Assembly (NCBI GenBank): GCA_022495995.1
Contig: JAFEMH010001232.1
Span: forward strand, 124,001 to 188,000
From: Adenophora triphylla var. japonica
Lineage: Eukaryota > Streptophyta > Magnoliopsida > Asterales > Campanulaceae
DNA: 64,000 nt
Reading direction: 5' to 3'
In this document: piece after piece, positions 20,852-32,566 of the stretch
Position numbering within the stretch: position 1 is the first letter of the stretch
Layout of the letters: each line of letters begins with the position of its first letter
The notes under the pieces: model-generated
The model's database searches: none
What the model was told of the DNA's origin: nothing
The model's input: only the letters and a program-made list of their open reading frames with translations
Program-made: the position numbers and the translations under genes

Positions 20852-21680
20852 GTCACACACAAAAGAACGAATTTGATTCAAGCTGAAAATTAGAAATTTT
20901 GGGTTCTGGCATGACTCGTGACCAGGAGCACAACTCGTACCCTGGGTCACGACTCGTGCAGAAGGATATGACTCGTGACAAAAGCTGAAACACGACTTGT
21001 GTTTTGGTTCGTTTTGATCAGAACGAGTTGGGGCATGGGGAACGACTCGTGAGCACGAGTGAAATGCAAAGGGCACGACTCGTGCCAATTGGTACGACTC
21101 GTGCCAACGCAGAAATTCGTGTCCGTACATTTTCCTTTGCTAGGAAGGTTTTGGTGTTTGACAAGGTTTCTACCCTAATTGTTAGGGGATTTATATGGGA
21201 TATAAATACAACCTTCCAGCCATAATTTTCATCTCTCTCACATCATAATTCTAGGTTTATGAAACTATAGATTGATTTTGATTTTGAATCAAAAAGTTCC
21301 CATATTATTCCATAGTTTTGGTTTTGATTATTGAATATTGATTCAATAATCAAGAGGATCATCTAGGAATCCATCAAGAAGGTGTTCTTGGATTTGTTCG
21401 TGTGTGGATTACCGATAGAGGGTGATAAGTTAAACACCAAGAGCTTGAAGCCTTCTGTTCGTTGATCCATCACAAGGTAAAGAACAAGGAGAAGATCAAA
21501 CCTTAATCAACGGTTTTGAGATTCGTTTTGAGATTCGAATTCAAAGCTAAACATAATTGCATTCAAGGTATGTAAATTCTATCTCATATAAATTTCTAAT
21601 CTCTTCATGCTAGACAGATCTTAGGGCTAGGGTTTTGATGTTATTTGTAAATATTTCACTGCGTTTGTAACCCTAAAACC
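20852..21680 (+). repeat. Copia-1 5' LTR, 3' part, interrupted on both sides
   Basis: It aligns with 37408-38105 in the 3' LTR of Copia-1 apart from about 130 bp near 21447-21570 missing from the 3' LTR. The words ACTCGTG/CACGAGT recur at 20911-21100. TATAAATA lies at about 21200. The last bases, ending AAACC, continue at 31740 after element X. The first half of this LTR is lost behind element B. Confidence 0.85.
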
Positions 21681-23106
21681 TGAATGTACGCTCGCCAAAA
21701 ATTAAATGAGAGAGTCGCCACGCCGTTTTAAAGGAAACATTGAAAACCTTTTGAAAATAGAGAAAAGGGTTCGGGGGTCAGGTTACGTGTTGGGAAGAAC
21801 TTGAGAGTTCACCCAACACGCCTCGTAAATGAGTCTTTCTATTGTTCAACATCCAATTCATTCAATAAGTGTGTGTAAATGTGTGAGACGAAATATGTGA
21901 TAAAATGCATTTTAATATTTTGTTTTATTGATCAAGATGAAGAATTACAACTTGTGAACCATTTGATAAGGGAGGCCACATCCCAATTACAATGAAGATG
22001 AACAAATTACAGTTTGGAAAAGTGATTTCTGCAGATTGGCAAGATGTGTCGCCTGACACAGGATCTGCCTGGCTAGTTGTGTCGCGTGACATAGGACGCA
22101 GCCAGGCAAGTTGTGTCGCGTGATACAAGTTGCCATTCTGTAGAAACCTTATAGAATTGAACACATAATTAACTGAGATCCATCTAGATCAAAATACAAC
22201 ATCAAATCATCTCAGAGAACCACGAATCCACAACGAATTGACCAAGGGGGTGTGGATATGGAGAGATCCACACTTCCTTGGCAACCAAGCTACAATTACA
22301 ATAAGATCACACCATGAACATGCAATTAAACCAAGCAAATTGAATTAAACAGAGAGATGGCAATTGTGACTTGATAATCAGAGCAGATGGAGCTTGATTA
22401 TCAAGTCAATGGATAGAACTTGCAATGAATTATGCAAAATGGCTAATAGGAGAGAGAGATAGAGGGAAGAACTCATTACCCTTGTAGTGTCCACAATCTC
22501 TACACCAAGTTAGGTGTAGGGATCTTCGAATCAGCTGCAGGATGAGGATCAAAACACAGATGGAGTGCTGGATTGAGAGCTTCAAGGTGTATGTGAAGTG
22601 TATGAAGGTAGATGGGTAAATTGTGTATGAGAGAGAGAGATTTGAGGGAATTGGTGTGTGTTGTGTGTGTTTTAGGAGAGAGAGAGGTTTTTGGGGTAAT
22701 TTTGGCAGGGTGACAGTAGGGAGCTGGAAAAGGGATCCAGAAATGAGAGGGGGAGGGTCCAATTTATAGGCTGCTGATGAGGGCCAGTTGTGTCGCACGG
22801 CGTAACGCTTTCGTTTTCCGTGGCTCGTTGTGTCGCACGACTAGACGAGCCACTTAACCGTTTTTTGGCATCCACAACTGATTCAGGAACATACCAAGCT
22901 AATTCCCAACAAGTCCAAAATAATTAATTCCTTATAGGTCCTTTTGTATGAGAAAAATACTTAAAAGTACTTCCTTCGCAAGAAACTTATAAAAAGTTTC
23001 CGGAAGTCTCAGAATGGACTGGGAATTTACCAAAACGCCCCTAGTGCAATTTTATCATATTAAAATGCACCTATAAAGGACCGCAAATTGTATTGGCGTA
23101 CTCACA
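21681..23106 (-). repeat. Element X 3' LTR
   Basis: 1426 bp. The minus-strand TATA (CCTATAAATTGG) is at about 22757-22768. Words of TTGTGTCGCACG type lie just upstream of it (22788-22855). A second cluster (TGTGTCGCGTGACA type) lies at 22043-22130 in the transcribed part. Confidence 0.9.
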
Positions 23107-23399
23107 GAGCCCCTCGGCAACGTCACTTATGGAAGAAGTGAAGTTGTCGATAAGAAGGACCCCAATCCCAATGAGCGGCTGGGGATATGGCAGATGGAGG
23201 AAAATGATTGATGAGGTTGGATGGCTGGACCTTTTGAGAAAGGATTCCTACGTATCCCAGATGGGAATCAAGCCGGTCGTAGTTCGAAGATGCCAATAAG
23301 AAGCAAAAATGGTAGTGCAGATAGAGATATATTTTCATACCTTTTCTGTGCTTACCTGTTGCTGCCGGAAGGACTGAGGCTACGATTGATGATGATGAT
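23107..23399 (-). other. Element X 3' end: polypurine tract and fifth hairpin
   Basis: The minus strand reads GAGGGGCTC directly before the LTR at 23106. The conserved hairpin is at 23247-23285: outer CTACG/CGTAG, loop GGCTTGAT, inner TCCC/GGGA. The rest of this stretch is homologous to the matching end of copy B. No protein is encoded. Confidence 0.7.
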
Positions 23400-24240
23400 C
23401 TGATGATTCGCCATCCAACACGGGATTTTTGATGATGATCTTCCGTCCAACATGGGATTTTGATGAGGGATTGCCGTCCAACACGGGATTTTGGTGATGA
23501 TCTTCAGTCCAACACGGGCTCTTGATGATCTTTCGTCCAATCCGGGATATTGATGAATAATCTCCGTCCAACACGGGAATTTGATGAGGAATCTCCGTCC
23601 AACATGGGAATTTGATAATGACTCTCCGTCCAACACGGGATATTGATGATGATCTTTCGTCCAACACGAGAATTTGATAATGACTCTCTGTCCAACACGG
23701 GATATTGATGATGATCTTTCGTCCAACAAGGGAACTTGATAATGACTCTCTATCCAACACGGGATATTGATGATGATCTTTCGTCCAACACGGGAACTTG
23801 ATAATGACTCTCTGTCCAACACGGGATATTGATGATGATCTTCCGTCCAACAGGGGAACTTGATAATGACTCTCCGTCCAACACGAGATATTGATGATAA
23901 TCTTCCGTCCAACACGGGAATTTGATATTGACTCTCTGTCCAACACGGGATATTGATAATGATCTTCCGTCCAACACGGGAACTTGATAATGAATCTCCG
24001 TCCAACACATGATATTGATGATGATCTTCCGTCCAAAACGGGAACTTGATAATGACTCTTCGTCCAACACGGGATATTGATGATGATCTTCCGTCCAACA
24101 CGGGAACTTGATAATGATTCACCGTCCAACACGGGATATTGATGACGATCTTTCGTCCAACACGGGAACTTGATAATGATTCACCATCCAACACGAGATT
24201 TAATGATGATTCACCGTCCAACACAGGATATTTGATGATT
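23400..24240 (-). repeat. 31-bp tandem array with 62-bp higher-order period
   Basis: About 27 monomers of 31 bp with core CGTCCAACACGGGA. Two monomer types alternate, GATATTGATGATGATCTT and GAACTTGATAATGACTCT, giving a 62-bp dimer repeat clear from 23640 to 24180. It is the 3' untranslated array of element X. Since 31 is not a multiple of three, no fixed protein repeat is implied, though the minus strand lacks stops in several frames. Confidence 0.92.
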
Positions 24241-25540
24241 GCCATACCAAATGAATTTTGCTGTCGCTAATACTGATGAGCACTATTGTTTGAAGATTGA
24301 GGCAAGATCTCTTTTAGACGATGCTGATGAATCCGAAGATGATAAGTCTGATGAAGATGATGAGGGCAGAACATGCCACTTGCAGGATTTGAAATCCTTG
24401 TTCAGATTGTGATTTGAGGAGCAATCCCCATGATTAGATTATGATCACTTGATTATTGTACCCTGTGGGGGGAAAAACACAACACTCTAGGCACTTTGCA
24501 TTTATTTGAACTCAATTATTGTTAAGCTTATGCCTTATTAATCTTGATGCACGAGTCCATCTCGACTGGGGATGAAAAGGGAGATGAGGATTTTGCAAGG
24601 CTCGACAAGCTGATATGTATGTAGCAATTATGCTATAATGGATTTATGATGGTGTATGGATTATGAACCCTCTCCCATGCAGTTGAGGAGTGTATGAGTG
24701 ATGATGTTATGGTGTAGACTAGGCAAGTCGGGGTGTACCCTGAGAGTACAGATTGCAACAGGTGATTGCCAGCTGATAAAAACAAAGTGTATCGCGTGCC
24801 TGAGACGACAAGTAGCAGAGAAAGTGCAGAGAATGCCCTAGCTTTGAAGAGATGACTAGGAGAAGCCCCAGTTGATATGCAAAGCGAACCCGAAGGGAAT
24901 CTGGTAAGGAGAGCCTGAGAGAACAGCTTAACAAAGCCCCAACTTGAAGAGCTGATACGGGAGAGCCTGAGAGAACAGCATAGCAAAGCCCCAGCTTGAA
25001 GAGATTCAATGCAGCCTTATTGTAGACAAAATCATCATGTGGCCAAGGAGGCATCCATCTTTTCGGACCTTAGTCAATCAGTCATTGGAAAAAAGACTTG
25101 GGAATATATACGTGCAGGGGCACACCTTTCGAAAAGTGGGAATGAATCCCAATTTTATGTAACACACTCGCTTTGGGTTTGACTCTTTTGAGAGAGTATA
25201 AGCATCACAAGGTGTGGAAAAGTGTATTGAAGCCCCTGCTGACAGAAAGACAGTGTCTGGCTCTATCTTCCTGTAATGTAGAGAAAGAAGACTTGTTGAG
25301 ACATTTGAAAACTTGTCTTATTCATGATGATCACAAGGCTGCTAAAAACCCTTTATTGATGTTCGGGTTATTCAACCACTAAGCTTGATATGAACAAATA
25401 TTTTGATTAATCACAAGGAGAAAACCAATTGGTATCGAGAATCAAACTAGGAATGATGGAAAGAAGGATCTGTGTATAGGGACGGCCCTTGATGAGACCG
25501 GATTTTCTGAGATTTGAATGTATTTGTGACCGGACCATTT
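24241..25540. other. Element X internal non-coding region, part 1
   Basis: No gene is recognised. A roughly 60-bp unit with GAGAGCCTGAGAGAACAGC is duplicated at about 24902-25010. Pol-like sequence was looked for and not found. Confidence 0.5.
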
Positions 25541-25547
25541 TTGGTTT

Positions 25548-25590
25548 CCTACGTTCCCCTCATGGCGAGGAGCTCAGGTCGCCGTAGTTC
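25548..25590 (-). ncRNA. Conserved two-stem hairpin, element X internal
   Basis: Element-sense outer CTACG/CGTAG, loop with CGACCTGAG, inner CTCCTC/GAGGGG with one G-U pair, and a 5-nt loop. It carries ACCTGAG as do the internal copies of A and B. Confidence 0.7.
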
Positions 25591-25980
25591 GGGCTTATCC
25601 CGATTGAAGAGAGGAGGAATGTGAAAATTCGAGATTTTGAGGACCTTTGAGGATTTTGAGGATGGGAGAGTTGAAGAACATGTCCCCTTAGAGTGTCCAT
25701 GAAAGACACAGATGCGAAGCCCCAGAGAGACATTCACGGGAAGTGTTTGTGGAGGAGAAATGAAATATGCTCACATGAAATGTCAAATGAATTGGATTGA
25801 ATTTGCATAATCTTTGATTGATGATCTTGAACTGAGATGGATTAGATTCCAACTTTAAGCAATCAACGAAGAATTAATTTGATTTAGATCTTGATGAAAT
25901 TGGTATGAAACTGCTATCCGGTAGGAACTGTAGCTGGACTTCAGGGTTTTGACCGGCCATCTGGTGATTTGGAACATCAT

Positions 25981-26178
25981 GACCTCTTAAAATGAGAGGT
26001 CGGCTGGGCTTTTTACTGACTGAACCTCTAAAGATGAGAGGTTGGCTTTCAAGGATGTGTTTGGAATTTCTATGGCTAGGAAATTGATTGCCTCTAAGAA
26101 TGAGAGGTCAATTTTTGACTTTGGCCAAATGCAAGGGTAATGGTAATGGGAATATCCTCTAAAAACGAGAGGATGGCT
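25981..26178. repeat. Four CCTCT/AGAGG hairpins in element X
   Basis: Hairpins at 25981-26001 (GACCTCT/AGAGGTC), 26023-26043 (AACCTCT/AGAGGTT), about 26087-26112 (ATTG plus CCTCT with AGAGG and CAAT, one bulge) and about 26155-26174 (ATCCTCT/AGAGGAT). Three have 7-nt loops. Outer pairs differ but stay complementary. Confidence 0.6.
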
Positions 26179-27087
26179 TGGGATTGATTTGAAGGTATTG
26201 GTGAGAGGAAAGTCCAAGCTATCGAGAACTTTTGTGAGAATTCGGGCTCCTTTTGAACATTGGAGAGCTTCTTGAGAAGTCGGGGACTTTTGCTGAATTG
26301 TGAGGATCTAAAGTCCTTCTTTTGAGAATTTGGAAGGCCTCTTGAGAAATTGAGGACTATATCTGAAATTGTGAGGATTTAGAATCCTTCTTTTGAGAAT
26401 TTGGAAGGCTTCCTGAGGAGCTGAGGATTATATCTGTCCTTCCTTCATGACTTGAGTATTTTATGAATCGCCGATTCTCGAAGCTAACTTCTTGGCATTG
26501 CTTGGACTTCTCTTAGCACGGAGCAAAGATGATGGCTAAACAGGGTTTCAAAACATGCTGATCTTGAAATGAAAGGGTATTGTTTAGTGAGGGTGAGGTA
26601 ATGACTTCCCTAGGGTGAAAGGCTTCAACCGCAATCCCTACCGGATGACCTAAACGAGATTAAGGCTTCATTGCTTGCTTAAGCTTAATTGAGAGATTAA
26701 TGCAAATTCATTGAGCAACAGAACATTGAGTATGATGAAAGAGATGTGAGCATATGAGATGCGAGATGGGGAATTGATGAGCCCCAATTTGAGAAGAATA
26801 CCAGTTGATTTTCTCATTCCAATCAATTTAATTATTAATCATTTCAATGCGTTAGTGAACGAGCAGCACAGGTGATCATGTAGAATAAGACTATTTCAAT
26901 TAAGTGTAATGTGGGTGTGCAAGTGATGTCTCAAGTCTAGCAAGAAAAGGAACAAAGACTTTTATTACTGAAAGACTCATAACATGGACATGACAGACTC
27001 AAACCCCAACAGGGACATTTACTAATAAAATGAAACTGATTGTCTTCTTCAACACTGGACAGAAAGGCCTCCTGGCTTCTACTGATA
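26179..27087. other. Element X internal non-coding region, part 2
   Basis: A degenerate repeat of about 75-85 bp with CTTCTTTTGAGAATTTGGAAG and a neighbouring TGAGGA(C/T)TATATCTG recurs at 26310-26440. No coding sequence is recognised up to the end of gag at 27088. Confidence 0.45.
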
Positions 27088-29191
27088 TCACGGAAGAGGA
27101 TTGGTGACAACATTGGGGAAAGCCTTCTCAACTTTGCCCTCATCGACAAGCTTTTGGATGAGCACCTTCAGAGGAGTGCAATCATTGGTGAAATGGCCGG
27201 GATACTGATGGTATCGGCAGTACTTGCTTGCATCCAGATTGGGATTGGGTTTAACAGGGTTGTAATTATCGAGGGGCTTGATCATCCCAGTCTTAACCAA
27301 ACCGTTAAACACCTCCTCAGTAGTCATGCCAAGATCATCATACTTCATCTTTTGACAGAATCTCCCGCTGCTTTGACTAGCGCTTCCTCCCTGAAGGTTG
27401 TTGATACTATTGTCTTTTGGGACCAGGGAAACTGGATTGACCAACTTGTAACTATAACCACAAACATTACTGGCCTTGACATCTGGGGTAAGATTGAAGA
27501 GTCGATTCTCGCTATGAGCTCCCATGCCTACCATCTCCCTTAAATCGGGGTACCAACCATTTCCAATGGCTCCATGAAGAATTGGCTTCACACATGACAG
27601 AAAGATGTCCTTTTGGTCCTGCAAAGGGATTGGCTCAGAGAGCTCATTCAGCTTAGCATTCCAACGCTTGTAGAAATCGGTGATAGACTTGTCATTCTTT
27701 TGGATTGTGCCAACCAAATCATCCCTGGTCGTGCGCCATTCAAGATTTCCCCTATACTTCTCAAGAAAGACTTCAGTAATCTGGCTCCAAGTAGAACGAC
27801 CCTCTTGCTTCAAGGCGAGGAACCATGTTAAGTGCTGGGCCCTTAAGAGTGAGATGGAAGTGCGAAGCCATGAATTCAGGAGTACAACCCATCGCTCCCA
27901 TGGTCATCACATATGTGTTAATATGAGTTTTCAGACATGCCGAGCCATCAAATTGCATCTTGGGCATCTTGAACTTGTGAGGAAGGGGTGTCACCTGACC
28001 CGGATCAACTACCTTGAGACCACTGGATCCTATTGTCAATTTGTCGATCTGCTGCTGCATTTGTTTCAACAACGCAGCCACTTCCGGAGTCATCCCGAGA
28101 AGATGAGGAATAGCAGGAGCAATAGTTGAAGAAAGCACAGAGCTGGAAGGCTGGAAAGGAGAAATCCTGAAAGCATGCACTGTTGGCAAAGCAGCTGATG
28201 ACAAACCACAATTAATTGGAACATTCAAACCATGATCAAACAAGCCGACTGAACTTGGAAATTGAGCATTCTGGACCAAAGGACCTTGAGATGGAGCACT
28301 AGCAGCCACATATGGAACTAACCTCGGGTATTGAACTGATCCAGAACCAAGAGATGCACCTACCATAAGTTGAGAAAACCCGCCCTAAAACTGGGATTGA
28401 TCAAAAGGAGCTTGGAGAAATCCTTCCCGATTAAACTGATTGCCAGAGAAAGGATACTGAGGACCTTGGAATTGACCATACTGAAAATTACTTTGCTGCT
28501 GAGAGCTTGGGATCCAAAAGCTCTGAGGGTTTTGATGAAATTGGGGTTGATAACCAACTGGAAACTGCAATCCATATTGAGTTGGAGGCAAAGAAGCATT
28601 AGTTAGAGGGTGAACTTGAGTCTGAATGGGCTGAGATATTGGATAAGAAGTCCTGCCTTGTGAATACACATTCATCTCATTCATCTGATAAGCGGGAGGA
28701 GGTGTAACTCCACAAGTAGGCTGAAAAGGGAGAGAAACATTGCCAGCCCCTAACTCGATATCATAAGCCTCGGTAATCTCCTCATATAAACCGTCATCTC
28801 GCCGAAGCACCGCAATCCCACGGGCACGCATAGACTCAACAAAGCGAGCATACACTTCTTCCTCCCGAGCCTTAGCAGCTTGGGTAAGTAATTGAGCCTC
28901 ACGCTCACGAACTAGAGCAGCCTCCAAATTAGCTCTCATCTCTTCCATAGACAGATCATGCATGCCTTGTTGAGCCATGGCAGATGAACCCCCAGATTGA
29001 GTAGTCATACCATTCTCTGCACTAGACATCTCTAAAACTGTGACTGTTTCGGGAATACGCACCAAACGAGACCCACGAACCCAACTTGCCGTAGCTGCAG
29101 GGGTAAAGAGGTTGTATAAGGTGTAGGAGAGGAAAGGACCTTGAGAAGGTATGGGAGAGGGAAGAGCGGGAAAGCAGATGGACTCATGCAA
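27088..29191 (-). pseudogene. Element X gag
   Basis: From an upstream start at 29191 the minus strand encodes a long capsid-type protein. The N-terminal part has a charged helix (SMEEMRANLEAALVREREAQ) and a Gln/Pro-rich stretch. The middle has MQQQIDKLTIGSSGLKVVDPG. Then comes a retrotransposon gag core (WSQITEVFLEKYRGN, ITDFYKRWNAKLNEL) and a C-terminal CRYHQYPGHFTNDC zinc-binding-like box followed by LKVLIQKLVDEGKV. This order matches gag of the Ogre/Tat group. Lesions: one TAG at 28385-28387 and one frameshift near 27810. It is the only protein region of X. Confidence 0.8.
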
Positions 29192-30316
29192 GCGTTTTAT
29201 TTATGTTCAAGTAGAAATCGATGCCTTTTAAATCCTAGGAACGGTTGGAAAAGGATAAGCCGTTATTCTCGCATTATAAACCTTGGGGGGAAACCTAGGG
29301 ACACTCCATCCAAAAATACACCAAATGTATTGATTAAAAATTAATAATAGGCAATAGTACCTAAATAAAACCGAAGCATTTATGGGACGGACGAGCAATC
29401 CCAATTTTTGGAGAAATTTGGGCAGCATAACGGGTATTCCTGAAAAATTTCAAGGAAAAATCCAGCATGACCTCTCGTCGGTGCACGTTGACAATGCAGC
29501 ATGATCTCTCGTTAGAACATGTCGCGAGAGTGACATGTCCCTACGCGAAACCATGTTGCAATGGCAACATGCCCACACGTGCTAGGTTTTGGGATAGGTA
29601 TGAAAGTCTATTATTAGTTTTAAAACAATTCATTTTAGTGTATTTGAAAACGTTGTGTCAAAAACCAACCGTTGGGTAAGATTAAAAGTGTGGCTCCACC
29701 TATGATGCGCTAGGGGGAATAGGATTGATTTCAGGCGCTCAAGCGTAGGCGAATTACATGGCCGTCCGCGATGCCGTCAATCGCACCCAAGGGTTTTAAA
29801 TCTATGTGAGGTAGTGTGCGGATGACTATGTTCCTTTATTTGCAAAAAATGATTTTTTTTTTTTTCTTTTATTTTTGGAAAAGGGGTGATAAAAGGAAAA
29901 CCACACACATGCACACCCCACAGAGATACAATAATCAAATGATCATGAATTTGATCATGGGACATCCCACAATCACAACCTGACTGGAAACCAAAACCTG
30001 CAGAGTGGCATGAACCGCGGGACACATGACATGGAGGGCATCTTATGTCGCACGACTGGTCCAGACAGTTTTCCAGAATCAAAGTAGAGCAAGCCCCAGC
30101 CTTCCAGTCATAGCAATATGCTCAACCCCTAGCCTCAGCACACCAAAATGGGACACAAGGAGGAAAAGGAATAAAGCAAAGCAATAAATGCATTTATACA
30201 CATATAATGTCACCCACAATGCACACAAAAATGAATGAAATGAATGTTGAACAAGCACGAAATTTTGACCCACTTTTTAAAAAACAAGTTTCAAATTTCT
30301 CCAGCAGAGTCGTCAC
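29192..30316 (-). other. Element X leader between 5' LTR and gag
   Basis: It starts with the primer-binding-type sequence at about 30298-30316. At 29462-29580 there are several GC-rich near-palindromes, for example CATGTTGCCATTGCAACATG in antisense, plus TGTCGCGAGAGTGACA. ATGTCGCACGACTGG at about 30046 repeats the LTR word. A T-run lies at 29851-29863. Confidence 0.6.
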
Positions 30317-31739
30317 TGAATGTACGCTCGCCGAAAATTAAATGAGAGAGTCGCCACACCGTTTAAAGGAAACATTGAAAACCTTTTGAAAATAGAGAAA
30401 AGGGTTCGGGGGTCAGGTTACGTGTTGGGAAGAACTTGAGAGTTCACCCAAAATGCCTCGTAAACGAGTCTTTCTATTGTTCAACATCCAATTCATTCAA
30501 TAAGTGTGTGCAAATGTGTGAGACGAAATATGTGATAAAATGCATTTTAATATTTTGTTTTATTGATCAAGCTGAAGAATTACAACTTGTGAACCATTTG
30601 ATAAGGGAGGCCACATCCCAATTACAATGAAGATGAACAAATTACAGTTTGGTAAAGTGATTTCTGCAGATTGGCAAGATGTGTCGCGTGACACAGGATC
30701 TGCCTGGCTAGTTGTGTCGCGTGACATAGGACGCAGCCAGGCAAGTTGTATCGCGTGACACAAGTTGCCATCCTGCAGAAACCTTACAGAATTGAACACA
30801 GAATTAACTGAGATCCATCTAGATTGAAATACAACATCAAATCATCTCAGAGAACCATGAATCCATAACGAATTGACCAAGGGGGTATGGATATGGAGAG
30901 ATCCACACTCTCTTGGCAACCAAGCTACAATTACAATAAGATCACACCATGAACATGCAATTAAACCAAGCAAATTGAATTAAACAGAGAGATGACGATT
31001 GTGACTTGATAATCAGAGCAGATGGAGATTGATTATCAAGTTAATGGATAGAACTTGCAATGAATTATGCAAAATGGCAAATAGGAGAGAGAGATAGAGG
31101 GAAGAACTCGTTACCCTTGTAGTGTCTACAATCTCTACACCAAGTTAGGTGTAGGGATCTTCAAATCAGCTGCAGGATGAGGATCCAAACACAGATGGAG
31201 TGCTGGATTGAGAGCTTCAAGGTGTATGTGAAGTGTATGAAGGTAGATGGGTGAATTGTGTGTGAGAGAGAGAGATTTGAGGGAATTGGTGTGTGTTGTG
31301 TGTGTTTTAGGAGAGAGAGGTTTCTGGGGTAATTTTGGCAGGGTGATAGTAGGGAGCTAGAAAAGGGATCCAGAAATGAGAGGGGGAGGGTTCAATTTAT
31401 AGGCTGCTGATGAGGGCCAGTTGTGTCGCACGGCGTAACGCTTCCGTTTTCCGTGGCTCGTTGTGTCGCACGACTAGACGAGCCACTTAACCATTTTTTG
31501 GCATCCACAACTGATTCTGGAACATTCCAAGCTAATTCCCAACAAGTCCAAAATAATTAATTCCTTGTAGGTCCTTTTGCATGAGAAAAATACTTAAAAG
31601 TACTTCCTTCGTAAGAAACTTATAAAAAATTTCCGGAACTCTCGGAATGGATCGGGAATTTACCAAAACGCCCCTAATGCAATTTTATCATATTAAAATG
31701 CACCTATAAAGGGTCACAAATTGGATTGGCGTACTCACA
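30317..31739 (-). repeat. Element X 5' LTR
   Basis: 1423 bp, partner of 21681-23106, differing by scattered substitutions and small indels. Same minus-strand TATA (about 31391) and the same two palindromic-word clusters. Confidence 0.9.
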
Positions 31740-31744
31740 AAACC

Positions 31745-32566
31745 CAACAGTGGTATCAGAGCCCTGTCTGCCATGATTAGGATTGAAATTGAATGCTAGA
31801 TTTAATTTGATTATTTGCTACCATGTGATATGAAATAGATCTAGATTTCATGTGTTTTGTTTCTATGAAAAACAAGTATATGAGATATGCCATATTCATG
31901 ATTAATGATAAATTGATTTGATTAGTTTATCACATAGGTTGATGATTTATTTAATATGATTAAATTAGATTTGTAATTTCTCAAAATTAAATCAAATTAT
32001 TTGTATAAAATTTTGTGAAGCCCTATGTTCATGATTATGTTCACATGAGATCTATGGTACAACCATGCGATGTTTGTTACATGTTGAAAACCTTCTAAAT
32101 ATTTAAGTCTTATGCCATTTCTTGATTAGAACACTTGTGATATTTTAGGGTATTTGATGTAGTTTCGTCTCAGTTGGGTGCATCTTATATCTTAATTTGT
32201 GATCAAGGTGAGATAATGGTTGATGTAGTTTTGACTCAGTTAGGTGCGTCGTTCCATGTCTCACATGTTTGAAAAAGGTTTTGACTTAATTAGTGCTTTC
32301 AAATGAGATTTGACCCAAGGCATAGATGAGATTTAAAACATGTTTTTAACATATGATGTCTAAGAAAATCTCATAAAAGATCTAAGAGTCATATAGTGAT
32401 ATGATTGATGTTTCTACCTAAATAGCTTGATTTCGGGCATTGACTCAGTTAAACCAAAATCAAGTGAAATATGGATCTTAGCCTACTATGATTATATGAT
32501 ACATGTTTGTATTTGAAGGTGTATAATTTAGTGGGAGTATTTATGAAATACGTTATTTGATCTTAG
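31745..32566 (+). other. Copia-1 primer-binding site and leader
   Basis: CAACA (31745-31749) completes the interrupted 5' LTR. TGGTATCAGAGCC at 31751-31763 is the initiator-Met-tRNA primer-binding site typical of Ty1/copia. The rest is AT-rich leader with short repeats of GACTCAGTT(G/A)GGTGC type. No coding is seen. Confidence 0.85.

Larger units (their letters stand above)
21681..31739 (-). mobile_element. Element X: gag-only Tat-like LTR retrotransposon
   Basis: LTRs lie at 21681-23106 (3' LTR in element sense) and 30317-31739 (5' LTR), with AAACC at 21676-21680 and 31740-31744 as target duplication. In element sense the LTR begins TGTGAGTACG and ends CGTACATTCA. A primer-binding-type GTGACGACTCTGCTGGAG follows the 5' LTR, as in elements primed by an Arg-type tRNA in the Ogre/Tat group. 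Internally I find gag (27088-29191) but no protease, RT, RNase H or integrase, so X must depend on another element's enzymes. The two LTRs are very alike, so insertion is fairly young. Confidence 0.9.

Noticed and set aside
20837..21130. Minus-strand frame also present at 37349-37702
   Set aside because: It lies in the two Copia-1 LTR copies. The frame is interrupted differently in each, and the repetition reflects the ACTCGTG words.
22430..22798. 122-codon minus-strand frame in the X LTR
   Set aside because: LTR sequence around the TATA box, with no domain and broken in the other LTR.
23400..24240. CRISPR-like array of 31-bp repeats
   Set aside because: Repeats are contiguous with no unique spacers, in plant retrotransposon DNA with no cas genes.
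23352..24245. 297-codon repetitive open frame
   Set aside because: The 31-bp repeat keeps several phases open. Protein repeats cycle through frames, so it is not taken as a coding gene.
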